Under the pieces are notes generated by a model. It was not told the origin of the DNA. It made no database searches and worked only from the letters and a program-made list of their open reading frames with translations. A stretch of DNA of 64,000 nucleotides. It comes from an uncultured Saprospiraceae bacterium. Its GTDB lineage: Bacteria > Bacteroidota > Bacteroidia > Chitinophagales > Saprospiraceae. Of the stretch, positions 16,383 through 25,794 are shown in pieces. Position numbers and translations under genes: made by a program. The stretch lies in assembly GCA_937995755.1 (NCBI GenBank), contig CALKJD010000011.1, positions 1 through 64,000 on the forward strand, read 5' to 3'. Numbering within the stretch: position 1 is the stretch's first letter; each line of letters begins with the position of its first letter.

Positions 16383-16868
16383 TTAATTACGGTCTTTTTC
16401 TTCTTCGCTTACACCTTTTCTCTTCCCCTTCATTTTATCCCCTTTCTTCATTCGCTCTTTATATCGCTTTAGTACAGATTTTTTGAATTCACGTTCTGCT
16501 CTCACTAATTTCAATCTCTTCTTCGCAGGAAGTACATTCTCTAGTTTCTGCATAAAATTGATTTCAAGATCGATATGACTTTTCTTCATATTCATCGTTT
16601 GAGCTAATGCCAATCTCGACTCCTCTTCTGTCATTTCATCGATATTATTATCTCTTTTCCGATCAGGGCTCAGTCCATCTTTAGCCTTTTGATAATCATT
16701 GTATAGCGGCCAAAATATTTCTGCCTCTTCTACAGTTAAATCTAATTCCGTCGTGATAAAAACAACTCTTTGTTGTTCTATTTTCTCTCCCCTCTTACCC
16801 TTATCTCCTCTCTGAGCAGACAAGCTAATAGTAAGCATCATTGTCGTTATTAATAATAGGTATTTCAT
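16383..16868 (-). CDS. Exported Spy/CpxP-like helical protein, third gene of sigma operon
   Basis: A 161-residue product with a signal peptide (about 1-18, ending LSAQ) and an all-helical, highly charged body. The segment L-D-L-T-V-E-E-A-E-I-F-W-P-L-Y-N-D-Y-Q-K resembles the first helix of LTXXQ/Spy-CpxP periplasmic proteins and their Bacteroidota relatives. The C-terminus is very basic (KRYKERMKKGDKMKGKRKG). It begins 21 bases after the anti-sigma-like gene, so it belongs to the same transcript. A periplasmic chaperone or sensor role is inferred from the family resemblance and context; the exact partner is unknown. Confidence 0.65.
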   Translation of the reverse strand: MKYLLLITTMMLTISLSAQRGDKGKRGEKIEQQRVVFITTELDLTVEEAEIFWPLYNDYQKAKDGLSPDRKRDNNIDEMTEEESRLALAQTMNMKKSHIDLEINFMQKLENVLPAKKRLKLVRAEREFKKSVLKRYKERMKKGDKMKGKRKGVSEEEKDRN

Positions 16869-16889
16869 AGTATGTGATATTTAATGGTA

Positions 16890-17405
16890 TTATAAAAATT
16901 CTTCTAAAGTCTCATCGTCCGCATCGAAAATAAATTCTTCTGCAAGATCGTCCGCAGAGAATTCATCTTCTCCACTTACTAATAATTCTTCTAACGATTC
17001 ATCATCTATAAACTCTGAATCAAATATGTCTTCGAGTGAAATTTCATCTATAATATAGTTGAAATCTTCACTAGTTTCAATCATGGAGTATGATGGCAAA
17101 ACCGCCTCTTCCAAAAGATTGGAATAAATCATTGAACCTACAGCCAAAAGCAATGCTGCTGCTACTCCGTATTTAAAATATGATCCTAATGAAACCACTT
17201 TACTTTTTTCCTCTTGCTTGATCTTTTGCATTACTTGATCCGGAAGAGATGTGAAATATGATTCCAACTTTTCTGACTCATCCACACGCTCTATTATACT
17301 TTCACTTAAGCTACCAAAGTAATCAGTAGGCACTGAGTATCCTTCGCTATGTTTCCACTGAGATAGGTTAGGCGCTATATCTTTAATTTCTTCTCTAGGA
17401 TTCAT
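16890..17405 (-). CDS. Putative membrane anti-sigma factor, acidic C-terminal tail
   Basis: A 171-residue protein with a cytoplasmic N-terminal region, one membrane segment (about residues 77-98) and an extracytoplasmic tail of about 70 residues that is strongly acidic (many D/E, ending DDETLEEFL). The N-terminal part has two short segments of the VPxDYFxxLxxxI type (residues 25-38 and 47-60: YFTSLPDQVMQKI), a pattern frequent in Bacteroidota proteins encoded after ECF sigma genes. Its start codon overlaps the end of the sigma gene by 11 bases, which implies translational coupling. Expected role: bind the sigma factor at the membrane until an envelope signal releases it. No zinc-finger is visible. 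Confidence 0.7.
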   Translation of the reverse strand: MNPREEIKDIAPNLSQWKHSEGYSVPTDYFGSLSESIIERVDESEKLESYFTSLPDQVMQKIKQEEKSKVVSLGSYFKYGVAAALLLAVGSMIYSNLLEEAVLPSYSMIETSEDFNYIIDEISLEDIFDSEFIDDESLEELLVSGEDEFSADDLAEEFIFDADDETLEEFL

Positions 17406-17970
17406 GAGTGATTATTTTTTCTATTTTTTTTACTGCCAGATGATATGATGCCTTTAGTGCACCTACCGATGTACTTAATACTTCTGACATGTCCTTATAA
17501 GGCATTTCGTCATAGTATCGCAGATTAAAAACTATTTTCTGTTTTTCGGGTAGCGTATTTATAGCTGATGCCAATTTAATTTGCGCCTCAGTGCCATCAA
17601 AATAATTATCCGATTCTAGTCCATAAATATTAGAACTTTCATCGTCTAACGAAATAGATTTATTTCGTTCAATTTTTCTAAAATGATTTAATGACTCATT
17701 GGTAGCAATTCGATACAGCCAAGTATATAGTTTAGAATCAGATCTATATTTATCCAAATTCCTATACACTTTTACAAATGTATTTTGAAGAACGTCATCT
17801 GCATCTTCATGTGTCTTGACCATACGTCTAACATGCCAATACAATCTCTCTTGATACTTAGACATCAATTGACGAAAGCCTTGCTCCCTTGTCTTCGATT
17901 CACTACAAAGACTTATAATTTGGCTATCGCTATATTGTACTTTATCCAAGTGACTAATTATTTTGTTCAA
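17395..17970 (-). CDS. ECF-type RNA polymerase sigma-70 factor
   Basis: Directs RNA polymerase to an alternative promoter set. The 191-residue length is typical of ECF factors. Region 2 spans about residues 30-100 (YQERLYWHVRRMVKTHEDAD followed by DVLQNTFVKVYRNL and Y-T-W-L-Y-R-I-A-T-N). Region 4 spans about 130-187 (LPEKQKIVFNLRYYDEMPYK, then VLSTSVGALKASYHLAVKKIE). No extra C-terminal domain is present. It is the first gene of a three-gene operon with the overlapping anti-sigma-like gene and the Spy-like gene. Regulation is presumably by that membrane partner and possibly autoregulation from the 222-base upstream gap. Confidence 0.95.
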   Translation of the reverse strand: MNKIISHLDKVQYSDSQIISLCSESKTREQGFRQLMSKYQERLYWHVRRMVKTHEDADDVLQNTFVKVYRNLDKYRSDSKLYTWLYRIATNESLNHFRKIERNKSISLDDESSNIYGLESDNYFDGTEAQIKLASAINTLPEKQKIVFNLRYYDEMPYKDMSEVLSTSVGALKASYHLAVKKIEKIITHES

Positions 17971-18192
17971 TCAAAATTGTTATCTCAACTATTAACCGTA
18001 AACAACAGTAATAGTATTGACGACACTTCTTTGACTCTCTATTTACAAAAAGGTTTAATTGAGTGATAAATTAATTTCACCTAATAACTATATACTCTCC
18101 CAAAAAAAATGTATTAGAAATACAGCGATTGAATAAGGTGGCTCTTCTAATTTTTAGAATAACACCTGTTTTCTTAAATAATACAGAACCAA

Positions 18193-19155
18193 TTAATCAG
18201 AAAAATCATAAGGAATATGATCGTCCAATTTATCAAGATCAAGCAAGGTGTCTTCCTTTCTTATTTCGTACATACCTGTAAATTGGGCACCATCTACTAT
18301 ATCAGAACACTGATAGGATCTATCTGCATGAACTACAGTGGAGTACGTTTCATCATACCCTTTAATCACTACCAATATTTCAGCATTTCTAGAATAGATA
18401 TCTTCTAATTTCAGATTGTACAAAGGCGAATCTTCATCTATGGTATGTATAATTGTCCAGTTGAGCGGAAATAAAAATATACGTTCTATCTGCAATGGCA
18501 ATTTAGCGAACATTCTTCTTACTCGAACTCCATCTTTCTCTAACCATGTCATGGTAACCCTAGCTTCTAGATCTATGATTTTATCTTTCACTTTATGGAC
18601 TATTCGAAACTGTAACGATTTGTTTCCCTCTCTATCTGGAGCGATAAGAATCTGCTTACTAAAAGCTATATACGCTTGTGGTTTTGAAAATCGTGCAAAA
18701 AACAATCCTGTAAGCAATGCAACGGTCATCATTCCAGTAAATGCATCTACCGAAGACACCAAATTAGCCAAATGACCAGAAGGGCTTAAATTACCATAAC
18801 CTAAAGTTGTAAATGTCTGAACACTAAAATAAAATGATTGCATAAAATCTTCAAACAGTCCAACATGTTCAGCACCGATATTCTCCACTCCTATCAACGT
18901 AAATATAGTGGCGAATACAACGTTACACACCATAAAAAACCCGAACACCAAAAAGAAGAACTTCGTCCAAGATGTAGTCATCAGACTTTGATATACACTC
19001 TTCGCTTCATGACCTTTACGGACTACATTAAAAGATCCATCGTTATTGAGTAATCTATGGCTTATATCCGCAAGATCATCCTCTGGAGCAAGTATCTGCT
19101 TGCCTTTAGAATGTTTTTTTTGAAACGGTGTATATTTAAATATATTTAGGTCCAT
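18193..19155 (-). CDS. Inward-rectifier type potassium channel (KirBac family)
   Basis: Tetrameric inner-membrane K+ channel. In the 320 residues there are an N-terminal slide helix (about 48-62), TM1 (about 65-88), a pore helix with selectivity filter TTLGYGN (117-122) and TM2 (about 131-155). A cytoplasmic immunoglobulin-like C-terminal domain runs from about 160 to 300 (LQFRIVHKVKDKIIDLEARV, then WTIIHTIDEDSPLYNL). All are in the order of Kir/KirBac channels. ATG at 19155. It is transcribed alone; the acyltransferase gene diverges from it 120 bases away. Gating ligand unknown. Confidence 0.95.
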   Translation of the reverse strand: MDLNIFKYTPFQKKHSKGKQILAPEDDLADISHRLLNNDGSFNVVRKGHEAKSVYQSLMTTSWTKFFFLVFGFFMVCNVVFATIFTLIGVENIGAEHVGLFEDFMQSFYFSVQTFTTLGYGNLSPSGHLANLVSSVDAFTGMMTVALLTGLFFARFSKPQAYIAFSKQILIAPDREGNKSLQFRIVHKVKDKIIDLEARVTMTWLEKDGVRVRRMFAKLPLQIERIFLFPLNWTIIHTIDEDSPLYNLKLEDIYSRNAEILVVIKGYDETYSTVVHADRSYQCSDIVDGAQFTGMYEIRKEDTLLDLDKLDDHIPYDFSD

Positions 19156-19275
19156 AATGAACAGATAGCGGCTTATTTAGATTTAAGATAAGTGAAGAGG
19201 GTTACAAAGTGAAAAGTACTCTTCATATTTGCATCAAAATAGATAAAACAAACTAAATATTATTAAAATCTACGC

Positions 19276-19818
19276 ATGTTACGTTGGATAAGTCAGACTA
19301 CACTTAATATATTGGGGTGGAAAGTGAAGGGAGATCCGTCTAACGAGATCAAGAAAAAGCTATATATAGTAGTGCCACATACGTCTAACATGGATTTTTT
19401 TCTAGGTATGTTAGTAAAGTGGGCTAAAGGTATCAAGGTCAACTTTCTAGGAAAAAAATCCCTATTCTTTCCTCCATTAGGATGGTTACTCACCTACCTT
19501 GGTATTGTTCCGGTAAAGAAAAACAGCAATCAGATAGAAGAAATCATTAAGCTTTTTAAAGCTAGAGATAAAATGTCCTATGGATTAGCTCCAGAAGGGA
19601 CAAGGTCTAGAGTGAATAAGCTTAGATCTGGATTTTATCATATCGCTCATGGTGCTCAAGTACCTATCATCATGGTCACTTTCGATTTTAAAAACAAGGT
19701 AGTAACATTTAGAGAACCTTACTTTGTATCTGATGACAAAGAAAAAGAAATGGCTTATGTACAGAGCTACTATGAGGGTGTAGTGGGATACCACAAAAAA
19801 CATAGCTATAAGACCTAA
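19276..19818 (+). CDS. 1-acyl-sn-glycerol-3-phosphate acyltransferase-like protein (PlsC family)
   Basis: Transfers an acyl group from acyl-ACP or acyl-CoA to a lysophosphatidate-like acceptor at the inner membrane. The 180 residues carry the family's catalytic H-x4-D as HTSNMD (35-40), the acceptor-binding segment APEGTRSRV (about 105-113) and the F-P-P-L-G-W-L-L-T-Y-L-G-I-V-P-V block. It is shorter than E. coli PlsC (about 245 residues) but usual for the compact Bacteroidota form. It could instead acylate another lipid such as an ornithine or sphingolipid precursor. It is convergent with bshA. Confidence 0.85.
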   Translation: MLRWISQTTLNILGWKVKGDPSNEIKKKLYIVVPHTSNMDFFLGMLVKWAKGIKVNFLGKKSLFFPPLGWLLTYLGIVPVKKNSNQIEEIIKLFKARDKMSYGLAPEGTRSRVNKLRSGFYHIAHGAQVPIIMVTFDFKNKVVTFREPYFVSDDKEKEMAYVQSYYEGVVGYHKKHSYKT

Positions 19819-19866
19819 TGGAAATACGAATTAAACCTACGTATCATCCAATCAAAGTATATTAAA

Positions 19867-21012
19867 TTAAGTTAGGCTTGCTACTTTCACTTTAGCAATC
19901 ACTTGCTCATAATAAGCAACATATTGCGGTAAAATGTATTGGATATCAAATTTTCGAGCATGCTCTAATGCATTCTTTCTAAACTCTTGGTGACGATCTT
20001 CATCCTGAATAATATACAATGCTTTTTCTGCCATTGAGTCTATATCACCAACATCACAAAGAAAACCTGTTTTACCTTCTACATTTACTTCAGGAAGTCC
20101 TCCTATATTACTAGATATCACTGGCACCTCACAAGCCATTGCCTCCAAAGCTGCCAGTCCAAAACTTTCATTCTGTGAAGGAATGACAAATACATCAGCA
20201 ATAGCCAACAACTCTTCTACCGCATCCTGCTTACCCAAAAATCTAACATCTTGACAAACACCTAATTCTCTGCAAAGTGCTTCACAGACATTACGCTCTG
20301 GACCATCTCCTACTAATAAAAGTTTAGCTGGTATTTGCTTTTGTACTATGTTAAAAACTTTAATAACATCTTCTACTCTTTTAACCTTACGGAAATTAGA
20401 TACGTGAATCAACACTTTCTCACCATCCGGCGCTAAGGCCATTCGGAAGTGATCTTTATCTACTTTACGGAATCTCTCAAAATCAATAAAGTTATATATT
20501 ACTTCAATCGGCTCTTTTATATTGAATATTCTTTCCGTCTCATCCTTAAGCATCCTAGAAACAGCCGTGGTACCATCAGAGTTATTGATACTAAACTCTA
20601 CCACAGGTCCAAAGGTCTTATCTGCGCCTACTAACGTAATATCTGTACCGTGTAATGTAGTTACTACAGGTATATTGATACCATGAGACTTTAATATCTG
20701 CTTAGCCATATAAGCTACGGCTGCATGAGGAATAGCATAATGTACGTGAAGAACGTCAAGCTTTTCATACTTGATTACATCCACTAACTTACTGGCTAAT
20801 GATGTTTCGTAGGGAGCATACTCAAATAATGGATAATCTGCTCCTGAGACCTCATGAAAATAAACGTTTTCATGAAATTTATTGAGTCTCGCTGGACGCT
20901 TATAGGTGATAAAATGTATCTCATGACCGGTCTTGGCGAGCGCCATTCCAAGTTCTGTAGCTACTACTCCACTTCCTCCATATGTTGGGTAACACACTAT
21001 TCCTATACGCAT
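19867..21012 (-). CDS. bshA: N-acetyl-alpha-D-glucosaminyl L-malate synthase (bacillithiol synthesis)
   Basis: GT4-family glycosyltransferase that joins UDP-GlcNAc to L-malate, the first step of bacillithiol synthesis, in the cytoplasm. The 381 residues begin MRIGIVCYPTYGGSGVVATE, the characteristic BshA N-terminus. They also contain HVHYAIPHAAVAYMAKQIL, TTLHGTDITLVG, the donor-binding VSNFRKVKR and the E-x7-E motif in NESFGLAALEAMACEVPVI. The other bacillithiol genes (bshB, bshC) are not in this window. The gene has a 338-base divergent region shared with recA. Confidence 0.95.
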   Translation of the reverse strand: MRIGIVCYPTYGGSGVVATELGMALAKTGHEIHFITYKRPARLNKFHENVYFHEVSGADYPLFEYAPYETSLASKLVDVIKYEKLDVLHVHYAIPHAAVAYMAKQILKSHGINIPVVTTLHGTDITLVGADKTFGPVVEFSINNSDGTTAVSRMLKDETERIFNIKEPIEVIYNFIDFERFRKVDKDHFRMALAPDGEKVLIHVSNFRKVKRVEDVIKVFNIVQKQIPAKLLLVGDGPERNVCEALCRELGVCQDVRFLGKQDAVEELLAIADVFVIPSQNESFGLAALEAMACEVPVISSNIGGLPEVNVEGKTGFLCDVGDIDSMAEKALYIIQDEDRHQEFRKNALEHARKFDIQYILPQYVAYYEQVIAKVKVASLT

Positions 21013-21350
21013 CTATCGATCCTATTTAATTTGATGACTCATACGACCTTGTTTTAAAAGTCATAATCACTTGATTTTCCAATCTTGTACAATGTTAATA
21101 GCATTTACCCACATTTTGCTCACGAGAAGGGGCTGTTTTTTTATTCAAGAGACAAATAGGGTCAATAAGCGACACTAAAGTAGGTAGCAAAAGTAGAGTA
21201 TACCTTACTCATGGTATATAATATATAGATAAGTTACTTATATTTACATTCCTTAAATACATCTAGCCCTATGGATCCTCGAATCTGAGCTGGATATCAT
21301 GCTGAAATGCATGCACATCTAACATATATTAACATTTACAATTATAGAGA
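21013..21350. other. Divergent intergenic region between bshA and recA
   Basis: These 338 bases must hold the promoters of both genes. No clear TTG/TAnnTTTG pair, SOS-box palindrome or terminator was found; a small ATGC/GCAT self-complementary stretch at about 21299-21312 is too short to interpret. Confidence 0.35.
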
Positions 21351-22409
21351 ATGGCCAAAATATCTAAAGAAAAAGAAGAAAAACTCAAAGCGCTCGGATT
21401 AGCTGTAGATAAGCTAGAGAAAACATACGGTAAAGGTACTGTAATGAAGCTTGGAGATAAACAAGCAGTTAACATAGAATCGATCTCTACAGGATCACTA
21501 GGACTAGATATTGCTCTAGGAATAGGCGGATTTCCTAAAGGTAGAGTTGTAGAAATATATGGGCCAGAATCTTCTGGAAAGACAACTTTGGCAATACATG
21601 CCATTGCTGAATGTCAAAAAGCAGGTGGAATAGCAGCTATTATTGATGCCGAGCACGCATTTGACAGATTCTATGCTGAAAGTTTAGGAGTAGATACTGA
21701 AAACCTATTGATCTCGCAACCAGACAATGGTGAGCAAGCATTAGAGATTGCAGAAAATCTAATACGTTCTGGAGCTATCGATATCTTAGTTATTGATTCA
21801 GTAGCAGCACTAGTGCCTAGAGCAGAGATAGAAGGTGAGATGGGAGATTCTAAAATGGGTCTTCATGCAAGACTTATGTCACAAGCACTAAGAAAACTTA
21901 CTGGTAGTATCGGACGTACTGGATGTTGCTGTATTTTCATCAATCAATTAAGAGAGAAGATTGGTGTTATGTTTGGTAACCCTGAGACGACTACTGGTGG
22001 TAATGCATTGAAGTTTTACGCATCTGTAAGAATTGATATTCGTAAATCTGGGTCTGCAATCAAAGACAAAGAAGGTAATATCGTAGGTAACCCAATAAAG
22101 GTTAAGGTAGTAAAGAACAAACTTGCTCCACCATTTAGAATTGCTACCTTCGATATCATGTTTGGTGAGGGTATCTCTAAGACAGGTGAAATAATTGATC
22201 TAGGTGTAGACAATGAGATCATCCAAAAGGCTGGTTCATGGTTTAGCTACAGCGGTACTAAAGTTGCGCAAGGTAGAGAAGGTGCCAAAAGGTTTATGAT
22301 AGATAACCCAGAGGTAGCAGAAGAGATCATGACAAAAATCAAGGCAGTATATGCACCTGAGTTGGTGGATGATATTCCTGAGGAAGAAAGAATAACTCCA
22401 GAGGCATAG
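21351..22409 (+). CDS. recA: Recombinase RecA
   Basis: DNA-dependent ATPase that forms filaments on single-stranded DNA for homologous recombination and repair, and in many bacteria activates LexA self-cleavage. The 352 residues show Walker [10 protein letters not shown] (71-79), Walker [11 protein letters not shown], the L1/L2 DNA-binding loop regions ([40 protein letters not shown]) and an acidic C-terminal tail. ATG at 21351. A terminator follows at 22462, so it is monocistronic. recX is 36 kb away rather than adjacent. Confidence 0.99.
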   Translation: MAKISKEKEEKLKALGLAVDKLEKTYGKGTVMKLGDKQAVNIESISTGSLGLDIALGIGGFPKGRVVEIYGPESSGKTTLAIHAIAECQKAGGIAAIIDAEHAFDRFYAESLGVDTENLLISQPDNGEQALEIAENLIRSGAIDILVIDSVAALVPRAEIEGEMGDSKMGLHARLMSQALRKLTGSIGRTGCCCIFINQLREKIGVMFGNPETTTGGNALKFYASVRIDIRKSGSAIKDKEGNIVGNPIKVKVVKNKLAPPFRIATFDIMFGEGISKTGEIIDLGVDNEIIQKAGSWFSYSGTKVAQGREGAKRFMIDNPEVAEEIMTKIKAVYAPELVDDIPEEERITPEA

Positions 22410-22461
22410 TAGAATACGAAAGAGAATAGTGGAGGCTATCCCAAATGTCTCCGATTTGATA

Positions 22462-22496
22462 AGAGCGACTTACCATTAGGTGTGTCGCTCTTTTTA
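22462..22496 (+). terminator. Rho-independent terminator of recA
   Basis: Stem AGAGCGAC (22462-22469) / GTCGCTCT (22484-22491) with a 14-base loop, followed by TTTT; 53 bases after the recA stop codon. Confidence 0.9.
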
Positions 22497-22630
22497 GTAA
22501 AAGACCATACTAAACTATATTGTTAACATGGTCTTATTGATAATACCCGAGCATGATTCATAAAATTGCTATATATTATGGTAAGGTTTTTGGACTATTA
22601 GATTAATGCTCACCTCTAAAACATAAGTAC

Positions 22631-23401
22631 ATGAAGACAAAAGAAGAAATTGTAAATGATTGGTTGGCTAGATATACTGGCGTACCGCTAGAAAGTTTAG
22701 GAAAATATATCCTGCTTGTAAATTTCAATAATTACGTCAAGCGATTTGCGAAAATGAAAGGAGTGAAAGTGATGGGTAAAAACCATAACATGATCTCTGC
22801 TACCTATAAAGACATTACTATTATCAACTTCGGTATGGGTAGTCCCAATGCCGCGCTTATAATGGACCTACTATCGGCTATCAAACCTAAAGCCGTATTG
22901 TTCCTAGGTAAATGTGGTGGATTAAAGAAAAAAAATAAAGTAGGCGATCTCATCTTACCTATTGCAGGTATCAGAGGAGATGGTACCAGTAATGATTACT
23001 TTCCTGCGGAAGTTCCTGCACTCCCTGCCTTTGCACTTCAGAAGGCAATATCCACTACAGTTAGGGATTTCGAAAGAGACTATTGGACGGGTACAGTATA
23101 CACTACCAACCGTAGAGTTTGGGAGTTCGATGAAGAATTCAAAGACTATCTAAGTAAGACTAAAGCTATGGGTATAGATATGGAAACAGCAACATTGTTT
23201 TCTGTAGGATTTTATAATAAAATTCCAACAGGTGCATTATTACTGGTCTCTGATATGCCAATGATGCCAGAAGGTGTAAAAACAAGCAAGAGTGATAAAA
23301 CAGTAACTAAGCATTGGGTAGACGACCACCTCAATATAGGAATTGCATCTCTAAGACAATTGATCAACAATTCTGCTACAGTAAGGCATCTTAAGTTTTA
23401 A
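22631..23401 (+). CDS. amn: AMP nucleosidase
   Basis: Cytoplasmic enzyme that splits AMP into adenine and ribose 5-phosphate. The 256-residue protein is the short form found in Bacteroidota, lacking the extra N-terminal domain of E. coli Amn (484 residues). It has the nucleoside-phosphorylase-like core: INFGMGSPNAALIMDLL, VLFLGKCGGLKKKNKVGDL, and the substrate-binding segment GIDMETATLFSVGF near residue 185 with the expected M-E. A downstream gene starts after 23 bases, and a third after that, suggesting a three-gene transcript. Confidence 0.92.
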   Translation: MKTKEEIVNDWLARYTGVPLESLGKYILLVNFNNYVKRFAKMKGVKVMGKNHNMISATYKDITIINFGMGSPNAALIMDLLSAIKPKAVLFLGKCGGLKKKNKVGDLILPIAGIRGDGTSNDYFPAEVPALPAFALQKAISTTVRDFERDYWTGTVYTTNRRVWEFDEEFKDYLSKTKAMGIDMETATLFSVGFYNKIPTGALLLVSDMPMMPEGVKTSKSDKTVTKHWVDDHLNIGIASLRQLINNSATVRHLKF

Positions 23402-23424
23402 TAATAACTAAAGACGTACATGAC

Positions 23425-24378
23425 ATGAGTGTAGAAAACGTGAATAGTCATCTTAAAGAAACAGAGGATGATCTTAACATGATCACCAATGCAGAAAAGC
23501 GACTAAAAATAATAGATAGCGAAATAGATATTGTGGAGCACGATATTCGTGCACAAGGAAAGAAAATGAAAGAAGAGCTAGGAGATGTCCAACGTCTAGA
23601 AAAAAATGGAATGTCTTCTCTCTTTAAAAAAATACTAGGAGATCATGAGCAACAACTAGAAAAAGAAAGACAAGAATATCTCCAAGAGGTGCTTTCCTAT
23701 AATAGTTTAATAGACGAGCTAGAGGTGCTTAAATATGAGCAGAATATTTTATTATCAAAAGTAAGTCGCAAAAGAGAAGTTGAAGAAACTTACAAAATAT
23801 TAATTGCTGAAAAAGAAGAAAAAATAAAAGTTCGTCATCCAAAAATAGCTAAAGAGCTTAAAAAAATGGATGCTCTAATTTCGGTCAGCAATCAGTTTAT
23901 TAAAGAAACTGAAGAAGCTATAGAATCCGGAAACGATGTTCTAAAACACCTCAACTTTATGATTGAAAATCTGAAGTATGTAAAACAATGGGGACTCTAT
24001 AGAATGCAAGGTAAAGGTCGTTACAGCAGCTATGAGAAAAAAGGATACGTTGACAAAGCACAAAAATTAGTTGGTGTGGTACAGGTGAAGTTTAATATAT
24101 TCGAAAAAGAATTAAAAGATCTCTATCCTGATTATGATTTAAACATGGACAACTATCATTTTAAAGCATTTGTAGATAATTTCTATGATGGACTTATAAC
24201 TGACTGGATCATTGTAAAAAAGTTACAAGTGGCCCTTAATGGAACTGTCGCTGCTACTCATAAAGTGAATAGATTACTATCTATGCTATCAGCCGAAAAA
24301 GAGAAAACGGAAACTATCCTTCAGAGTAGAACGGAGCAAAGAACACAGTTCGTAATTGATTCTAATTTATCAAAATAA
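23425..24378 (+). CDS. Coiled-coil protein of unknown function
   Basis: Not recognised. The 317 residues have no signal peptide or membrane segment and are mostly long charged helices: predicted coiled coil at about 30-165 (heptad-like E/K/L patterns, for example ERQEYLQEVLSYNSLIDELE). A more globular central part at about 190-270 contains MQGKGRYSSYEKKGYVDKAQ and YPDYDLNMDNYHFKAFVDNF, and a last helix ends the protein. It lies between amn (23 bases upstream) and a polysaccharide flippase (3 bases downstream), so co-expression with the flippase is likely. The central region looks family-specific and would be the best query for homologues. Confidence 0.7.
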   Translation: MSVENVNSHLKETEDDLNMITNAEKRLKIIDSEIDIVEHDIRAQGKKMKEELGDVQRLEKNGMSSLFKKILGDHEQQLEKERQEYLQEVLSYNSLIDELEVLKYEQNILLSKVSRKREVEETYKILIAEKEEKIKVRHPKIAKELKKMDALISVSNQFIKETEEAIESGNDVLKHLNFMIENLKYVKQWGLYRMQGKGRYSSYEKKGYVDKAQKLVGVVQVKFNIFEKELKDLYPDYDLNMDNYHFKAFVDNFYDGLITDWIIVKKLQVALNGTVAATHKVNRLLSMLSAEKEKTETILQSRTEQRTQFVIDSNLSK

Positions 24379-24381
24379 TTA

Positions 24382-25794
24382 GTGGAAGACATCAATAGAA
24401 ATATCAAATCAAGTATCTATTGGAATTATACTTCTTCCGTTGTTATACATAGTATTGCTCTTATCACTACAGCCATTCTTCTAAAATTTCTATCACCAGA
24501 TGATTTTGGAATTTTAGCTACACTATTTATTATCTTAGGCATTGGATCTATTTTTATCGGACAAGGGTACATCTCTGCAATCATTAGAGAAAAAGTGATT
24601 GATCACACGATTCTCAGCACTGTCTTTTGGATTAATATTGGATTTGGTACTGCTGTAGTTTTCTTATCTTTTCTACTAGGTAACTTTCTAGGGGACTATT
24701 TCGAAATAGATCATATGAGGGAGTACCTCTCATTTTTTTCTCTTGCTTATCTTATGCAAGCGATCAATGTAGTTCCATTAGCCATGCTTGAGCGAACACT
24801 TAATTTTAGACAGCACTCAATTATACATATCTACGCAACTGTGATAGCTTCGATTGTAGCTATTACTTTAGCGCTAAATGAATTTGGAGTATATACTTTA
24901 CTTTGGCGAGGTATAAGCGCTGGTATAATTGTAAGCATACTTGTTTGGTATAAAAGTAAATGGCGTCCAAGTTTTACATTTCGTTACTCCGCCCTTAGCG
25001 ATATGCACAGGTTTAGTAGAGGAGTATTAGGTACACAGATACTGAGATATGGAGCCAACCAATTGGACAATATAATGGTGTTGAAATTACTCGGAACTTC
25101 TGACCTTGGGATTTACAATAGGGCTAAAACTTTTGTTCAAAAACCTGCAAGTGAAATCAACATTAAAACAAGATCTGTTGCTTACTCGGCATTAAGTAAA
25201 ATAGAAGATCCAACAGTATATAGAAATACACTATTTAAATTTACTCTTCTTCTGTCGATGGTAATCGTACCGCTTCTATTGGTAGTCTTGATATCTTCTG
25301 ATACATTGATTTACAAATACCTTTCTTCCGAGTGGTATCCTATGATTAATATATTAAAGCTACTCGCGATTGCCTCCATAATTATTTCTACGAGTATGCC
25401 TAGTCAAATCATGTTATCTAAAGGTGCGTCTGATACATTATTCAAAACAGAAATGATCACCAACATAATTAAAATTGGTGCCTTGCTATTTGCATTTCGT
25501 TATGCTAATTTATTGACAATCGTGGCTTTGTTTTTATTAGGACAGATTTTATCCAACTTGCTACAAAATATTATAGCCTATAGATCAGTAGAAGGATATA
25601 AGTCTATGATTTGGAAATTTCATATTCTTCCCATCTTAATGGCATTTGTAGTATTCGGTCTTGCTGTACTGATAGATCAATATATAGATTACAGCATTAT
25701 GTCTTTGATCGGTAAGTTATTTATATGTTTATCGATATATGGATTATATGCCTGGAAGACTTATCCAAATATACTCAAGAGCCTAAGGAGATAA
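24382..25794 (+). CDS. Wzx-type polysaccharide/oligosaccharide flippase (MOP superfamily)
   Basis: Inner-membrane protein expected to move lipid-linked oligosaccharide across the membrane. The 470 residues contain about 12-14 hydrophobic segments. The N-terminal segment has the Polysacc_synt family pattern L-S-P-D-D-F-G-I-L-A-T-L-F-I-I-L-G-I-G and, further on, the MLERTLNFRQHS and LKLLGTSDLGIYNRAKTFV segments. The start is GTG at 24382, 3 bases after the preceding stop, with no nearby ATG. No glycosyltransferase or polymerase genes surround it, so which glycan it exports cannot be told. Confidence 0.85.
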   Translation: MEDINRNIKSSIYWNYTSSVVIHSIALITTAILLKFLSPDDFGILATLFIILGIGSIFIGQGYISAIIREKVIDHTILSTVFWINIGFGTAVVFLSFLLGNFLGDYFEIDHMREYLSFFSLAYLMQAINVVPLAMLERTLNFRQHSIIHIYATVIASIVAITLALNEFGVYTLLWRGISAGIIVSILVWYKSKWRPSFTFRYSALSDMHRFSRGVLGTQILRYGANQLDNIMVLKLLGTSDLGIYNRAKTFVQKPASEINIKTRSVAYSALSKIEDPTVYRNTLFKFTLLLSMVIVPLLLVVLISSDTLIYKYLSSEWYPMINILKLLAIASIIISTSMPSQIMLSKGASDTLFKTEMITNIIKIGALLFAFRYANLLTIVALFLLGQILSNLLQNIIAYRSVEGYKSMIWKFHILPILMAFVVFGLAVLIDQYIDYSIMSLIGKLFICLSIYGLYAWKTYPNILKSLRR

